Assembly (NCBI RefSeq): GCF_012396125.1
Contig: NZ_JAAXOX010000003.1
Location: 434,001 to 498,000 of the forward strand
DNA from: Cellulomonas denverensis
Lineage (GTDB): Bacteria > Actinomycetota > Actinomycetes > Actinomycetales > Cellulomonadaceae
Direction of reading: 5' to 3'
Length of the DNA: 64,000 nucleotides
Every line of letters starts with the position of its first letter. The stretch's first letter is position 1. The notes beneath the pieces were generated by a model. The model was given only the letters and a program-made list of their open reading frames with translations, did no database searches and was not told the origin of the DNA. The position numbers and the translations under genes are program-made. Positions 1 through 9,384 of this stretch are shown piece by piece.

Positions 1-663
1 GCGACCAGCGGGACCACCGGCGCGGTCCTGGTGCTGGGCGCCGACCCGAACCCCACCAGCGCCTCCCGGTCCGCGATCGTGACCCTCACCGCGGGTCCCG
101 CGACGCGCACGGTCAAGGTCACCCAGCCGGGCAACGGGACCGGAGCCGGGTTCCAGGCACTGGCGCCACTGCCGGCCACCGGCGGCACGTCCACCCTCGC
201 CACCGGTCTGACCGGAACCGTCACGGTGACCGACGACGCGAGCTGGCTGACCTCCGCGGCCTCCGGCGGCGACCTCGGCCTGACCGCGACCGCGAACACC
301 GGGAAGGTCCGGACCTCCCTGGTCACGGTCCGCGCCTCGGGCTCGACCGCCGCGACCGCGGTGGTGCTCCAGGAGGGGGTGCCGTCGATCTCGGCCGGCT
401 CGGCGACCTGGTCGCCGTCCCGCTCCGGTGCCTCGACCAGCCGCACGGTGACCAGTAGTCAGTGGGATGCCGCCGGCGCCGCCCCGATCACCGCCAGCAG
501 TGACGCCGAGTGGCTCCGGGTCCCGGCCGGTGCGCAGGAGTCGGGGACCAGCCTGACGATCGCCGCGGACCCGAACGCCTCGGGCACGGCCCGCACCGGC
601 ACCGTCACCCTGAGGACGGCGACGGGAGCGAGCGCGGCGATCACCGTGACGCAGCCGGGCTGA
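1..663 (+). CDS. BACON-repeat secreted protein, 3' part only
   Basis: The reading frame is open from the first base, so the gene begins upstream of the window; 220 codons are visible. The protein is rich in Thr, Ser, Ala and Gly and contains at least two full modules of about 80-90 residues plus the tail of another. Each module shows the BACON pattern: an aromatic-Leu pair (ASWLTS, AEWLRV), then an Ala/Asn stretch, an Arg-Thr or Arg-Thr-Gly turn, a beta-rich segment, and a closing V-T-Q-P-G or V-L-Q-E-G. BACON modules are immunoglobulin-like domains of secreted or surface proteins, often in carbohydrate-related proteins. No catalytic domain is visible, so the function depends on the missing N-terminus. 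The gene converges on the MFS gene, only 3 bp away. Confidence 0.75.
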   Translation, partial: ATSGTTGAVLVLGADPNPTSASRSAIVTLTAGPATRTVKVTQPGNGTGAGFQALAPLPATGGTSTLATGLTGTVTVTDDASWLTSAASGGDLGLTATANTGKVRTSLVTVRASGSTAATAVVLQEGVPSISAGSATWSPSRSGASTSRTVTSSQWDAAGAAPITASSDAEWLRVPAGAQESGTSLTIAADPNASGTARTGTVTLRTATGASAAITVTQPG

Positions 664-666
664 GTC

Positions 667-2100
667 TCAGTCCGGCAGCCGCGCGTCCTGCGACTCGGCC
701 GCGGTGTTCACCGGTCCGGTGGTCACCGCGGCGGGCCGCAGGGTGCGGATGTCCCAGTCCGAGCGGCGGGCCAGCACCAGGCCGACGATCACCGCGCCGA
801 GCAGCGGTCCGGTGCCGGCGGCGACCATGCCCAGTCGCGGGCCGAGGTGCTCGCACACCCAGCCGATCAGGGTGCCGGAGATCCCCTGGGCGCCCAGGCC
901 GGTCAGGATGTACAGCGCCATCACCCGGCCGCGCAGGTGCGGGGCCACCGTGGTCTGCACCAGGGTGTTCGAGCTGGTCAGGTAGAGGATCGTGCACAGC
1001 CCCATCCCGATCAGCGCCACGATGAACACCGGCCGGGAGGGTGCGGCCGCGGCGAGCAGCTGGATGGTGCCGATCGCCCCGGCCAGCAGCACCAGGTTCA
1101 GCAGCCGGCCACCCTTGCGCCGCCCGGCCAGCAGCGCACCGGTCAGGGCGCCGACCGCCAGCATCGAGTTCAGCAGCGCGTAGCCACCGGCATCCGAGTC
1201 GAAGACCCCGTCCGCCCACGCTGCCAGCACGGTGGCCATGTTCACCCCGGTGATCGACACGAAGCCGAGCAGCACGGTGGCCCACAGGATGCGCGGGCTG
1301 GTCCGGGCGTAGGCCAGGCCCTCGCGGAGCTGGCCCTTGGCCCGGGGGATCGGCGGGGTGGGGGTGAGCTCGGCCGGGCGCATCATCATCAGCAGGCCGA
1401 CCGCGATCAGGCAGGCCACCGCGTTCAGCTCGAAGGTCCAGCCCTGGCCGACCAGCTTGATCAACACCCCGGCCACCGCCGGGCCGAGCAGCGCGCCGAG
1501 CTGGAACACCGCCGAGTTGATGCTGATCGCCTGGCGCAGGTGCGCCGGACCGGCCACCTCGTGCACGAACGCCTGCCGGGCCGGGTTGTCGAAGGCGGTG
1601 GCCAGCCCACCGACGAAGGCGCCGAGCAGCACGTGCCAGGCCTGGATGTGCCCGGTCAGCACCAGCAGGCCGATCGTCAGGGCGGACAGCCCGAACACCG
1701 TCTGGGTGATCATCAGCAGCCGGCGGCGCGGGAACCGGTCGGCCAGCACCCCGCCGACCAGCCCGAGGGCCAGCACCGGCAGCAGTTGCAGCGACACGGT
1801 CAGCCCGACCATCGCGGCGGAGCCGGTCAGGGTCAGCACCAGCCAGTCCTGGGCCACCCGGGCCGCCCAGCCGAAGGTGTTGGTCAGCACCTGGGAGGTC
1901 ACGTACAGCCGGAAGTTGCGCACGCCGAGCGCGGCGCGCAGCGAGCTCTCCGGGATGCCGGGGGAGGTGCTGCGCCGGTGCGGCAGGAACCGGGGGACGG
2001 TGTGCCGGGTGCGCGTGATCGTGCGGCGGGCCAGCGAGCCGCGGGTCGAGGTGGGGCGGGTGGAGGTCGGGGACACGGGACGGCGGCGGGCCGATGGCAC
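667..2100 (-). CDS. MFS transporter, EntS/MFS_3-like exporter
   Basis: This 477-residue protein has about twelve hydrophobic segments and the motif G-G-V-L-A-D-R-F-P-R-R-R after the second or third helix, a form of the GxLaDRxGRR loop of major facilitator proteins. The opening of the membrane part (VRNFRLYVTSQVLT) is typical of the MFS_3 group that includes the enterobactin exporter EntS. An N-terminal arm of about 57 polar, Arg-rich residues precedes the first helix. The GTG start at 2100 is supported by a GAGGA box 7 nt upstream. The substrate cannot be told from sequence. It is transcribed away from the small gene at 2296 and converges on the BACON gene. Confidence 0.85.
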   Translation of the reverse strand: MPSARRRPVSPTSTRPTSTRGSLARRTITRTRHTVPRFLPHRRSTSPGIPESSLRAALGVRNFRLYVTSQVLTNTFGWAARVAQDWLVLTLTGSAAMVGLTVSLQLLPVLALGLVGGVLADRFPRRRLLMITQTVFGLSALTIGLLVLTGHIQAWHVLLGAFVGGLATAFDNPARQAFVHEVAGPAHLRQAISINSAVFQLGALLGPAVAGVLIKLVGQGWTFELNAVACLIAVGLLMMMRPAELTPTPPIPRAKGQLREGLAYARTSPRILWATVLLGFVSITGVNMATVLAAWADGVFDSDAGGYALLNSMLAVGALTGALLAGRRKGGRLLNLVLLAGAIGTIQLLAAAAPSRPVFIVALIGMGLCTILYLTSSNTLVQTTVAPHLRGRVMALYILTGLGAQGISGTLIGWVCEHLGPRLGMVAAGTGPLLGAVIVGLVLARRSDWDIRTLRPAAVTTGPVNTAAESQDARLPD

Positions 2101-2147
2101 GGGAAATCCTCAGCAGGATGCGTGGGTGGGCGTGGAGTCGAGGAGGC

Positions 2148-2158
2148 AGGTAGCACCT
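2148..2158. promoter_or_regulatory. 11-bp palindrome in the divergent intergenic region
   Basis: AGGT-AGC-ACCT lies between the divergent MFS exporter (start 2100) and the gene at 2296. Its position suits an operator, but it does not match the 19-bp DtxR/IdeR iron box because the centre is too short. The rest of the 195-bp spacer holds only two short 5-bp inverted repeats. Confidence 0.2.
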
Positions 2159-2295
2159 ACGGTACGGCCGTGCACACCCAGATCCCAGGGTCACTGGGCC
2201 CGGATGCGACCAAGCTCACCCTGCCGGGTGGCTACTCTTCCTGCGGTCCGACCGGATTCGGGCGGAACGTCACCCCTCACCCCCTGGAGCACCCG

Positions 2296-2673
2296 ATGGC
2301 CGTCGTCGACTACTTCCTCACCGGTCCGCACGAGGCCGGCAAGGCACTGATGCGGGACGCGCTGTCCCGCGAGGGCTTCTCGGTGGAGGCCGAGCTGCCG
2401 AACGGTGGCTGGACCGTCGGCCGGGGCAGCAAGGCCAAGACGTTCTGGCTGGGTGCCTTCGCCGGGAAGGACGCGCAGCGGCTCACCTTCACGGTCAGGT
2501 TCTTCGAGCACCAGGGCAATCTGGTCGCCCGGCTGGAACGCGAGAGCGGCTCCGGGATGATGGCGGGCGCCGTCGGTGTTGCCCGCTCCAACGACATCTT
2601 CGAGCAGACCGTCGGCGCGATCGGCCAGACGCTGCACGCCGCCGGGGTGCTGGCCGGCAGCGCCCGCGGCTGA
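2296..2673 (+). CDS. conserved hypothetical protein (125 aa)
   Basis: This small soluble protein begins MAVVDYFLTGPHEAGK. I do not recognise a family. The ATG at 2296 is chosen because GGAG lies 7 nt upstream and the preceding frame has no coding character. The sequence alternates predicted beta strands (WTVGRGSKAKTFWLGAF, LTFTVRFFEHQGNLVARLE) with a C-terminal helix (SNDIFEQTVGAIGQTLHAAG), suggesting a small alpha/beta fold. There is no signal peptide, membrane segment or obvious catalytic motif. It stands alone before the LLM oxidoreductase, from which it is separated by a TAGGCT box at 2687-2692. Confidence 0.7.
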   Translation: MAVVDYFLTGPHEAGKALMRDALSREGFSVEAELPNGGWTVGRGSKAKTFWLGAFAGKDAQRLTFTVRFFEHQGNLVARLERESGSGMMAGAVGVARSNDIFEQTVGAIGQTLHAAGVLAGSARG

Positions 2674-2729
2674 CACCGCCCCGGCGTAGGCTCGCGGGAA
2701 CGGACACAGACGCAGGTCGGGAGGCTGGT

Positions 2730-3743
2730 GTGGCAGTGGTGGCGCAGGGACTGCAGGTCGGGTACGCGGCGATGCTGGAGCAGTTCCACCCGACCGAGGC
2801 GGTGGAGCTGGCCGCCTACGCCGAGCAGCACGGCTTCCTGGGCACGATGGCGGCCGACCACTTCCAGCCGTGGGTGCCGCAGCAGGGCCAGTCGTCCTTC
2901 GTGTGGAACGTGCTCACCGCCCTGGGCGAGCGCACCACCGGGGACCTCGGCCCCGGCGTGACCGCCCCGACCTTCCGCTGGCACCCGGCGATGGTGGCGC
3001 AGGCCTCGGCGACGCTGGCCGCGATGTACCCAGGACGGCACTGGCTCGGCCTGGGCTCCGGCGAGGCGCTGAACGAGCACGTAGTGGCCGGCTACTGGCC
3101 GGAGGCCCCGGAGCGGATCAACCGGATGTTCGAGGCGATCGACATCATCAAGAAGTTGTTCGCCGCCTCGCTGGCCGGCAAGGACGTCAAGCACTCCGGC
3201 CAGTTCTACAAGCTGGAGTCCACCCGGCTGTGGACCATGCCGGAGGTGGCCCCGGAGATCCTGGTCGCCACCGCCGGCCCGGTGACCGCCAAGCGGGCCG
3301 GCAAGCACGCGGACGGCCTGATCACCGTCGGTGCCCCGCTGGAGAAGATCAGCGGCCTGTTCGACAAGTTCGCCGACGGCGTGCGCGAGTCCGGCCGCGA
3401 CCCGCAGGACCTGCCGAAGGTGCTGCAGCTGCACCTGTCCTGGGCCGACACCGACGAGCAGGCGCTGGCCAACGCGATGACCGAGTGGCCGAACGGCGGG
3501 ATGAAGTTCCCCAAGGCCGACATCCGCTCGCCCTTCGACTTCGCCCAGATGGCCAAGCTGGTCCGCCCGGAGGACTTTGAGGGCCGGATGGTGATCTCCG
3601 CCGACCCGGACGCACACCGGGCCGAGATCCAGAAGTACGTCGACCTCGGCTTCGACCGGATCTACCTGCACAACGTCGGCCGCAACCAGCGGGAGTGGAT
3701 CGAGGTCTTCGGCCGCGAGGTCCTGCCGAAGCTCGTCCGGTGA
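2730..3743 (+). CDS. F420-dependent LLM-class oxidoreductase, FGD-like
   Basis: This 337-residue protein belongs to the luciferase-like monooxygenase fold and resembles the F420-dependent glucose-6-phosphate dehydrogenase family (TIGR03557 type). The coenzyme-site residues of mycobacterial FGD1 are present: the Asp-His pair and Trp in ADHFQPW (D43, H44, W48) and the Glu in GSGEALNE. By eye, the segment that carries a phosphate-binding Lys in FGD1 (TSGKGEE) reads TVGAPLE here, so the glucose-6-phosphate phosphate clamp looks incomplete and another substrate is possible. The GTG start at 2730 has a GGGAGG box just upstream. The gene overlaps cofE by 4 bp, so enzyme and cofactor synthesis are probably co-translated. 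Confidence 0.85.
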   Translation: MAVVAQGLQVGYAAMLEQFHPTEAVELAAYAEQHGFLGTMAADHFQPWVPQQGQSSFVWNVLTALGERTTGDLGPGVTAPTFRWHPAMVAQASATLAAMYPGRHWLGLGSGEALNEHVVAGYWPEAPERINRMFEAIDIIKKLFAASLAGKDVKHSGQFYKLESTRLWTMPEVAPEILVATAGPVTAKRAGKHADGLITVGAPLEKISGLFDKFADGVRESGRDPQDLPKVLQLHLSWADTDEQALANAMTEWPNGGMKFPKADIRSPFDFAQMAKLVRPEDFEGRMVISADPDAHRAEIQKYVDLGFDRIYLHNVGRNQREWIEVFGREVLPKLVR

Positions 3744-4516
3744 CCGCCGGGGAGCTGACCGCCTGGGCGCCGTCCGGCATCGGCGAGGTCGTCCCCGGCG
3801 ACGATCTGGCCGCGCTGATCGCCGGTGCGCTGGACCGCCCGCTGATCGACGGCGACATCCTGGTCGTCACCAGCAAGATCGTGTCCAAGGCGGAGGGCCG
3901 GATCGTGGCGGCAACCGACCGCGAGGACGCGATCACCGCCGAGACCGTGCGGGTGGTCGCCACCCGCGAGCACCCGGGCGGGGTCACCCGGATCGTGGAG
4001 AACCGGCTCGGCCTGGTGATGGCCGCCGCCGGGGTGGACGCCTCCAACACCGCCGAGGGCACCGTGCTGCTGCTGCCGGTGGACCCGGACGCCACCGCCC
4101 GCCGGCTGCGGGCCGCGCTGTCCGCCCGCTTGGGGGTTCGGATCGGAGTGCTGATCACCGACACCGCCGGGCGTACCTGGCGGCAGGGGCAGACCGACCT
4201 GACCATCGGGGCGGCCGGGGTGCGGGTGCTGGACGATCTGCGCGGCAGCACCGACACCCACGGCCGGACGCTGGAGGTGTCGATGGCGGCACTCGCGGAC
4301 GAGATCGCCGCGGCCGCCGACCTGGTCAAGGGCAAGGCCACCGGCCGCCCGGTCGCGGTGGTGCGCGGCCTCGGGCACGCGGTTACCGACGACGACGGAC
4401 CCGGTGCGCGGGTGCTGGTCCGCACCGGCCCGGAGGACATGTTCCGCGAGGGCACCGCCGAGGCGTATCGGCGCGGCTGGGCGGACGGCGCCGCCGGGGT
4501 GGACCCGCGGCCCTGA
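3740..4516 (+). CDS. cofE: coenzyme F420-0:L-glutamate ligase
   Basis: CofE adds the gamma-linked glutamate tail to F420-0 using GTP. The 258 residues show the family hallmarks [13 protein letters not shown] (42-54) and [13 protein letters not shown] (from about 139), and a late R-x-G-P-E-D-M-F-R motif. The GTG at 3740 overlaps the stop of the upstream LLM oxidoreductase (GTGA), which fixes the start. The length equals a stand-alone ligase. Mycobacterial FbiB carries a second, nitroreductase-like domain that reduces dehydro-F420-0; no such domain follows here, so that step must be encoded elsewhere. The gene converges on the YbjQ-like gene with 4 bp between stops. Confidence 0.92.
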   Translation: MTAGELTAWAPSGIGEVVPGDDLAALIAGALDRPLIDGDILVVTSKIVSKAEGRIVAATDREDAITAETVRVVATREHPGGVTRIVENRLGLVMAAAGVDASNTAEGTVLLLPVDPDATARRLRAALSARLGVRIGVLITDTAGRTWRQGQTDLTIGAAGVRVLDDLRGSTDTHGRTLEVSMAALADEIAAAADLVKGKATGRPVAVVRGLGHAVTDDDGPGARVLVRTGPEDMFREGTAEAYRRGWADGAAGVDPRP

Positions 4517-4520
4517 GCGC

Positions 4521-4895
4521 TCAGCCCTGCTGCTGCGCCATCTGGGCGGACTGCCCGGTCGCGCCCGGCTGCCCGGCCGGGATCGGCTCCACGATCACCG
4601 CGGTGCCGTAGGCGCACACCTCGGAGAACTGCCCGATCGAGTCGGTGTCGAACCGCATCGCCACGATCGCGTTCGCCCCGCGCTGGACGGCCTCCTCGGT
4701 CATCCGGCGCATCACCTCGTGCCGGGACTCGTACATGATCTTGGTGTACTCCGGGATCTCCCCGCCGCCGATCGACCGGAAGCCCGCGGTGAAGTTGGCG
4801 CCGATGTTGGTCGAGCGGACGGTCAGCCCCATCACCTCGCCCAGCACCGCCTGGATCCGGTAGCCGGGCACCTCATTGCTCGTGACGACGATCAT
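4521..4895 (-). CDS. YbjQ/UPF0145 family protein (DUF74)
   Basis: The 124-residue protein begins MIVVTSNEVPGYRIQAVLGEV and contains the family core: G-L-T-V-R-S, an E-E-A...GANAIVAMRFD segment, and a closing strand with AYGTAVIVEP. Members form a pentameric beta barrel and were once called heavy-metal-binding proteins; the real role is unknown. The ATG at 4895 is preferred to an upstream in-frame extension of low-complexity Arg-rich sequence. A Gln/Gly/Ala tail of about 18 residues follows the domain. It ends against cofE and is probably monocistronic. Confidence 0.88.
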   Translation of the reverse strand: MIVVTSNEVPGYRIQAVLGEVMGLTVRSTNIGANFTAGFRSIGGGEIPEYTKIMYESRHEVMRRMTEEAVQRGANAIVAMRFDTDSIGQFSEVCAYGTAVIVEPIPAGQPGATGQSAQMAQQQG

Positions 4896-4914
4896 GTGCC
4901 CATCGTGGCACCGA

Positions 4915-5487
4915 TCACGCCTTCGCTGCCTTCGCCGCCGCCTTGGCCGCCTGCTTGGTGGCCCGCACCGCCGCCAGCGACTCGGCGTCCACCACATCCG
5001 CGATCGACCGCGGCACGTCGTCGCCGTAGGCGCCCGCCGCCTCCTGCCACCCGGCCGGCCGCACCCCGCGCTGCTTGGCCAGCAGCGCCAGGAAGATCCG
5101 CGCCTTCTGGTCGCCGAAGCCCGGCAGTGCCTTGAGCCGCTTCAGCACGGTCGCGCCGTCCGGGTCGCCGTCGGTCCACAGCCGGCTGACGTCGCCGTCG
5201 TAGTCCTCGACCACCGCCCGGGCCACCGCCTGGATCCGGCCGGCCATCGAGCCCGGGTAGCGGTGCACCGCCGGCGGCGTGGCGCACAGCGCGGCGAACT
5301 CCTCCGGGTCGGCGTCGGCCACCCGGCGCGGGTCCAGGCCGCCCATCCGGTCGGCGATCTTGGCCGGGCCGGCGAAGGCGGTCTCCATCGCGACCTGCTG
5401 GTCCAGCAGCATGCCGAGCAGCAGGGCGAACGGGTCGGAGTCGAGCAGGCGGTCGGCGGTGTCGTCACCGGTCATCCACAGGGCCAT
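4915..5487 (-). CDS. HhH-GPD family DNA repair-like protein
   Basis: This 190-residue protein matches the uncharacterised actinobacterial HhH-GPD family (TIGR03252 type). It has the helical start F-A-L-L-L-G-M-L-L-D-Q-Q-V and the helix-hairpin-helix segment LKALPGFGDQKARIFLALL near the middle. The fold is that of base-excision DNA glycosylases such as EndoIII and AlkA, but no iron-sulfur Cys cluster is present and the substrate base is unknown. An Ala/Lys-rich tail (AAKAAAKAAKA) ends the protein, as in histone-like extensions that could add DNA affinity. It is encoded on the same strand just upstream of the YbjQ-like gene. Confidence 0.82.
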   Translation of the reverse strand: MALWMTGDDTADRLLDSDPFALLLGMLLDQQVAMETAFAGPAKIADRMGGLDPRRVADADPEEFAALCATPPAVHRYPGSMAGRIQAVARAVVEDYDGDVSRLWTDGDPDGATVLKRLKALPGFGDQKARIFLALLAKQRGVRPAGWQEAAGAYGDDVPRSIADVVDAESLAAVRATKQAAKAAAKAAKA

Positions 5488-5554
5488 CGGGTCATTCTCG
5501 CATCGCGGTGCGATCCTGGATCGAGCAACGTCGGGCCAGCAAGAAGGAGTGGCG

Positions 5555-5923
5555 ATGAGCGAGGTGGATGCCCAGATCGCGGGGCTGGACGAGCCGGTCC
5601 GCCTGGCGGTGGAACGGGTGTACGCCCGGGCCCTGGACCTGGTGCCGGAGGCCGAGCAGGGCGTCAGCTACGGGATGCCCGCGCTGCGGTACCGGGGCCG
5701 CCCGCTGATCGCGGTGACCACCGGCCGGGCCGGCTGCGCGGTCTACCCGTTCTCCTCCGAGGTGACCGCCGCCGTGATGGCCGGACTGGACGGCTTCGGG
5801 GCGACCAAGGGCGGCATCCGCTTCACCCTGGATCAGCCGCTGCCGGAGGACGCGGTGGACGCCCTGGTCACCGGGCGGCGGGCGGAGATCGACGCGGCGC
5901 TGGACCGGCGGCGCGGGGCCTAG
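5555..5923 (+). CDS. DUF1801 (YdhG-like) domain protein
   Basis: The 122-residue protein shows the DUF1801 pattern: an N-terminal helix pair, S-Y-G-M-P-A-L-R-Y-R-G-R-P-L, a beta strand with A-V-Y-P-F, and a G-A-T-K-G-G-I-R-F near the end. The fold resembles the frataxin-like YdhG iron chaperone of Bacillus, but the function in actinomycetes is not known. The ATG at 5555 follows AAGAAGGAG, an excellent ribosome site. The gene diverges from the HhH-GPD gene. Its stop TAG is also the first part of the TAGGCT box that seems to drive cofC. Confidence 0.82.
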   Translation: MSEVDAQIAGLDEPVRLAVERVYARALDLVPEAEQGVSYGMPALRYRGRPLIAVTTGRAGCAVYPFSSEVTAAVMAGLDGFGATKGGIRFTLDQPLPEDAVDALVTGRRAEIDAALDRRRGA

Positions 5924-5926
5924 GCT
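5921..5926 (+). promoter_or_regulatory. -10 box TAGGCT, leaderless cofC promoter
   Basis: TAGGCT ends 7 nt before the GTG of cofC, so transcription would begin at or next to the start codon. The box overlaps the stop codon of the DUF1801 gene. No Shine-Dalgarno sequence is present. Confidence 0.5.
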
Positions 5927-5933
5927 CGTCGGT

Positions 5934-6596
5934 GTGCTGAGTCGTCGCTGGGTGCTGGTCGTGCCGGTGAAGGACGCCCGCCGCGGCAAGACCCGGCTGG
6001 CCGAGGTGCTGGAGCCGGGTGCCCGGGCGGCGCTGGTCCGGGCGATGGCCCTGGACACGATCGAGGCGGTGAGCGACTGCCCGCTGGTGGCACGGGTGCT
6101 GGTGGTGACCGGCGACGGCCCGGTGGCGCAGGCGGCGGCCCGGTTGCCGCGGGCCGGGGTGCTGCCCGAACCCGCCGCGCAGGTGGGGGACACCGGCTGG
6201 GCGGCGCTGGACCGTGCCGTGGTCGCCGGGGTGGACCGGGCCCGGATCGAGGCGCCCGGTGCCCCGGTGGCGGTGCTGCTCGGCGACCTGCCCGGCCTGG
6301 ACCCGGAGGAGCTGTCCGCCGCGCTCACCGAGGCCGGCCCGGAGCGGTGCGTGGTGCCGGACGCCGAGGGCACCGGGACCACGCTGCTGACGGTCGGACC
6401 GGGGGAGGTCGAGCCGCGGTTCGGGCCCGGCTCGGCCGCCGCCCACCAGGCGGTCGGTCATCGCCGGCTGGACCTGGACCTGCCGACGCTGCGCCAGGAC
6501 GTGGACCTGCCCGCCGATCTGCGCCGGGTGATCGACCGCCGGGTCGGTGGCCGGACCCAGGCGCTGCTGGACCGGTTGGCGCCGCTGCCGGTGTGA
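5934..6596 (+). CDS. cofC: 2-phospho-L-lactate (or phosphoenolpyruvate) guanylyltransferase
   Basis: CofC (FbiD in mycobacteria) activates phospholactate or phosphoenolpyruvate with GTP, giving the donor used by CofD/FbiA. The 220-residue protein opens with VVPVKDARRGKTRLAEVL, the nucleotidyltransferase loop of the family, followed by VLLGDLPGLDPEEL (metal-binding Asp) and PDAEGTGTTLL. The GTG at 5934 lacks a ribosome site and instead sits 7 nt after TAGGCT, suggesting a leaderless message. Its partner cofD lies at 7625 on the opposite strand, separated by a serine hydrolase gene. Confidence 0.9.
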   Translation: MLSRRWVLVVPVKDARRGKTRLAEVLEPGARAALVRAMALDTIEAVSDCPLVARVLVVTGDGPVAQAAARLPRAGVLPEPAAQVGDTGWAALDRAVVAGVDRARIEAPGAPVAVLLGDLPGLDPEELSAALTEAGPERCVVPDAEGTGTTLLTVGPGEVEPRFGPGSAAAHQAVGHRRLDLDLPTLRQDVDLPADLRRVIDRRVGGRTQALLDRLAPLPV

Positions 6597-6626
6597 AATG
6601 GCCTGGGCCTCCCGTCCGGCGCCCCG

Positions 6627-6632
6627 TACGGT
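6627..6632 (+). promoter_or_regulatory. -10 box TACGGT, leaderless promoter
   Basis: TACGGT ends 7 nt before the ATG of the serine hydrolase at 6640. The arrangement fits a leaderless transcript. Confidence 0.4.
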
Positions 6633-6639
6633 CGGGGCC

Positions 6640-7623
6640 ATGAGCGCCGACCTCGATGCCGCCGCCCGGGACAGTGGGTTCAGCGGGGTGATCCGGCTGG
6701 ACCGCCCCGGTTCCCCCGCCTTCGTCCGCGCCTACGGCCAGGCGGACCGTGCGCACGGCATCCCGCTGACCGTCGAGCACCGGTGCGGGGTAGCCAGCAT
6801 CGCGAAGGGCTTCACCGCGCTGGCGGTCGGGTCGCTGATCGACCGGGGCCTGCTGCGCTGGGGCGACCGGGTGCGCCCGGTGCTGGGCGACGACCTGCCG
6901 CTGGTCGATGACCGGGTGACCGTGGAGCAGTTGTTGTCGCACACCTCCGGGATCGGCGACTACCTGGACGAGTCCGAGGGCGAGATCACCGACTACGTGC
7001 TGGAGCTGCCGGTGCACCGGTTGGACCGGACCGAGGCCTACCTGCCGCTGCTGGACGGCCGGCCGCAGGTCGCCGAGCCCGGGGCCGGGTTCCGGTACAA
7101 CAACGGGGGCTTCGTCCTGCTGGCGCTGATCGCCGAGCGGGTGTCCGGCACCCCGTTCCACGACCTGGTCGCCGAGCGGGTGTTCCGGCCCGCCGGGATG
7201 ACCGGCAGCGGCTACCCGCGCACCGACGCACTGCCCGGTGACGTCGCCCGCGGCTACCTGGAGCGCAAGGGGCTGCGCAGCAATGTGCTGCACCTGCCGG
7301 TGCGGGGCAGCGGCGACGGCGGGGCGGTCACCACGGTGGCGGACCTGGCGGCGTTCTGGCCGGCGCTGCTGGCCGGCCGGATCGTGTCGCCGGGCACCCT
7401 GGCCACGCTGATCGAGCCGGTCAGTGAGGTGCCGGACGAGGGGATGCGCTACGGGCGCGGGTTCTGGCTCGGCGCGGAGTCGGACACCGTCCTGCTGGAG
7501 GGCTACGACGCGGGGGTCTCCGGGCGGACCTGGCACGACCCGGTCGGCGGGGTCACGGGCACCGTGCTCGCCACCTGGTCGGACGGGGCGTGGCCGGTGC
7601 TGCGCGTGCTGCCCTGGGACTGA
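6640..7623 (+). CDS. serine hydrolase, beta-lactamase class C-like
   Basis: The 327-residue protein carries the penicillin-binding/beta-lactamase fold signatures: S-x-x-K in VASIAKGFTAL (nucleophile Ser), Y-N-N in FRYNNGGFVLLALIAE, and the family segment VEQLLSHTSGIGDYL. No signal peptide is evident, which argues for a cytoplasmic esterase or D-amino-peptidase-like role, not drug resistance. The ATG at 6640 is chosen because the upstream frame overlaps cofC and a TACGGT box lies 7 nt before it. The gene converges on cofD with one base between the stops. Confidence 0.85.
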   Translation: MSADLDAAARDSGFSGVIRLDRPGSPAFVRAYGQADRAHGIPLTVEHRCGVASIAKGFTALAVGSLIDRGLLRWGDRVRPVLGDDLPLVDDRVTVEQLLSHTSGIGDYLDESEGEITDYVLELPVHRLDRTEAYLPLLDGRPQVAEPGAGFRYNNGGFVLLALIAERVSGTPFHDLVAERVFRPAGMTGSGYPRTDALPGDVARGYLERKGLRSNVLHLPVRGSGDGGAVTTVADLAAFWPALLAGRIVSPGTLATLIEPVSEVPDEGMRYGRGFWLGAESDTVLLEGYDAGVSGRTWHDPVGGVTGTVLATWSDGAWPVLRVLPWD

Positions 7624-7624
7624 G

Positions 7625-8589
7625 TCAGCGCCCGGCCAGCGCCAGCAGTTCCGCGGCGATCCGGGCGGTGGCCGGCACGTCCCGCATCAGGGTGTCGGTC
7701 GCCGCGCTCCGCCAGCCGTCCGCGGCCAGCAACTCGGCGGTGGCGGCGTCCGCGGTGTCCACCAGCCAGCCGTCCAGCACCCCGCCCCGCTCCCGCAGGC
7801 CGTAGTGCCGGGCGACGCCCTCGGCGGTGGCCGAGACCCCGATCGCGGCGAGGCACTCGGCGGCCATCCCGCGCACCGGCGCGCCACCGATGATCGGGGA
7901 GACGCCGACCACCGGCGCCCGGGTCGCGCGCACGGCCTCCCGGATGCCGGGCACGGCGAGGATGGTGCCGACCGACACCACTGGGTTCGACGGCGGCAGC
8001 AGCACGGCGTCCGCGTCGGTGATCGCCGCCAGGACCCCAGGGGCGGCGCTGGCCCGGTCCAGCCCCACCTGCACGAATCGCCGGGCGGGCAGGGCGGCCC
8101 GGTGCCGCACCCACCACTCCTCGAAGTGGATCAGCCCGCCGTCGACCTCGACATGGGTCTCCACCGGCTGGTCGGACATCGGCAGCAGCCGCACGCCCTG
8201 CTCGGCCAAGCGCCACCGGGCGGACAGCCGCGCGGTCGCCTCGGACAGGGTCAGTCCCTCGCGCAGCCACTGGGTCCGGGCCAGGTGGGTGGCCAGGTCG
8301 AGGTCGCCGAGGGTGAACCACTCCCAGCCCACGTCGTAGGCGGCCAGATCGGCGGACACCCGGGACGACTCCTCCCGGCGGCCCCAGCCCTGCTCCTCGT
8401 GCACGGCGCCGCCCAGGGTGTACATCAGGGTGTCCAGATCCGGGCAGACCCGCACGCCGTGCAGCCACATGTCGTCGCCGGTGTTTGCGATCACGGTGAC
8501 CTGCGATCCGGGCGCGGTCCGGGCCAGGTGGGCCAGCAGGCCGCGGGTGAACCGGGCGCCGCCCACGCCGCCGGACAGCACGGTGAGCT

Positions 8590-8593
<4 letters not shown>
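7625..8593 (-). CDS. cofD: 2-phospho-L-lactate transferase (F420 biosynthesis)
   Basis: CofD/FbiA joins the phospholactyl or enolpyruvyl group to the deazaflavin Fo, making F420-0 or its dehydro form. The 322 residues begin MKLTVLSGGVGGARFTRGL, the CofD nucleotide loop, followed by NTGDDMWLHG and later LPPSNPVVSVGTIL and SPIIGGAPVRGMA, all family hallmarks. The start at 8593 has GAGGAG about 7 nt upstream and overlaps the ATPase stop (ATGA), so cofD is translated directly behind the transporter genes. Actinobacterial FbiA has been shown to use enolpyruvyl-diphospho-guanosine; which donor is used here is not visible. Confidence 0.93.

Positions 8594-9374
<781 letters not shown>

Positions 9375-9384
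<10 letters not shown>

Noticed and set aside
2148..2158. Possible DtxR/IdeR iron box before the EntS-like exporter
   Set aside because: The arms AGGT/ACCT are only 3 bases apart; the iron box needs a 7-base centre and a 19-bp symmetry.
847..2295. Long plus-strand frame opposite the MFS exporter
   Set aside because: Composition is the Arg/Gln/His-rich pattern of a shadow frame. Only its last part (from 2296) has coding character and a ribosome site.
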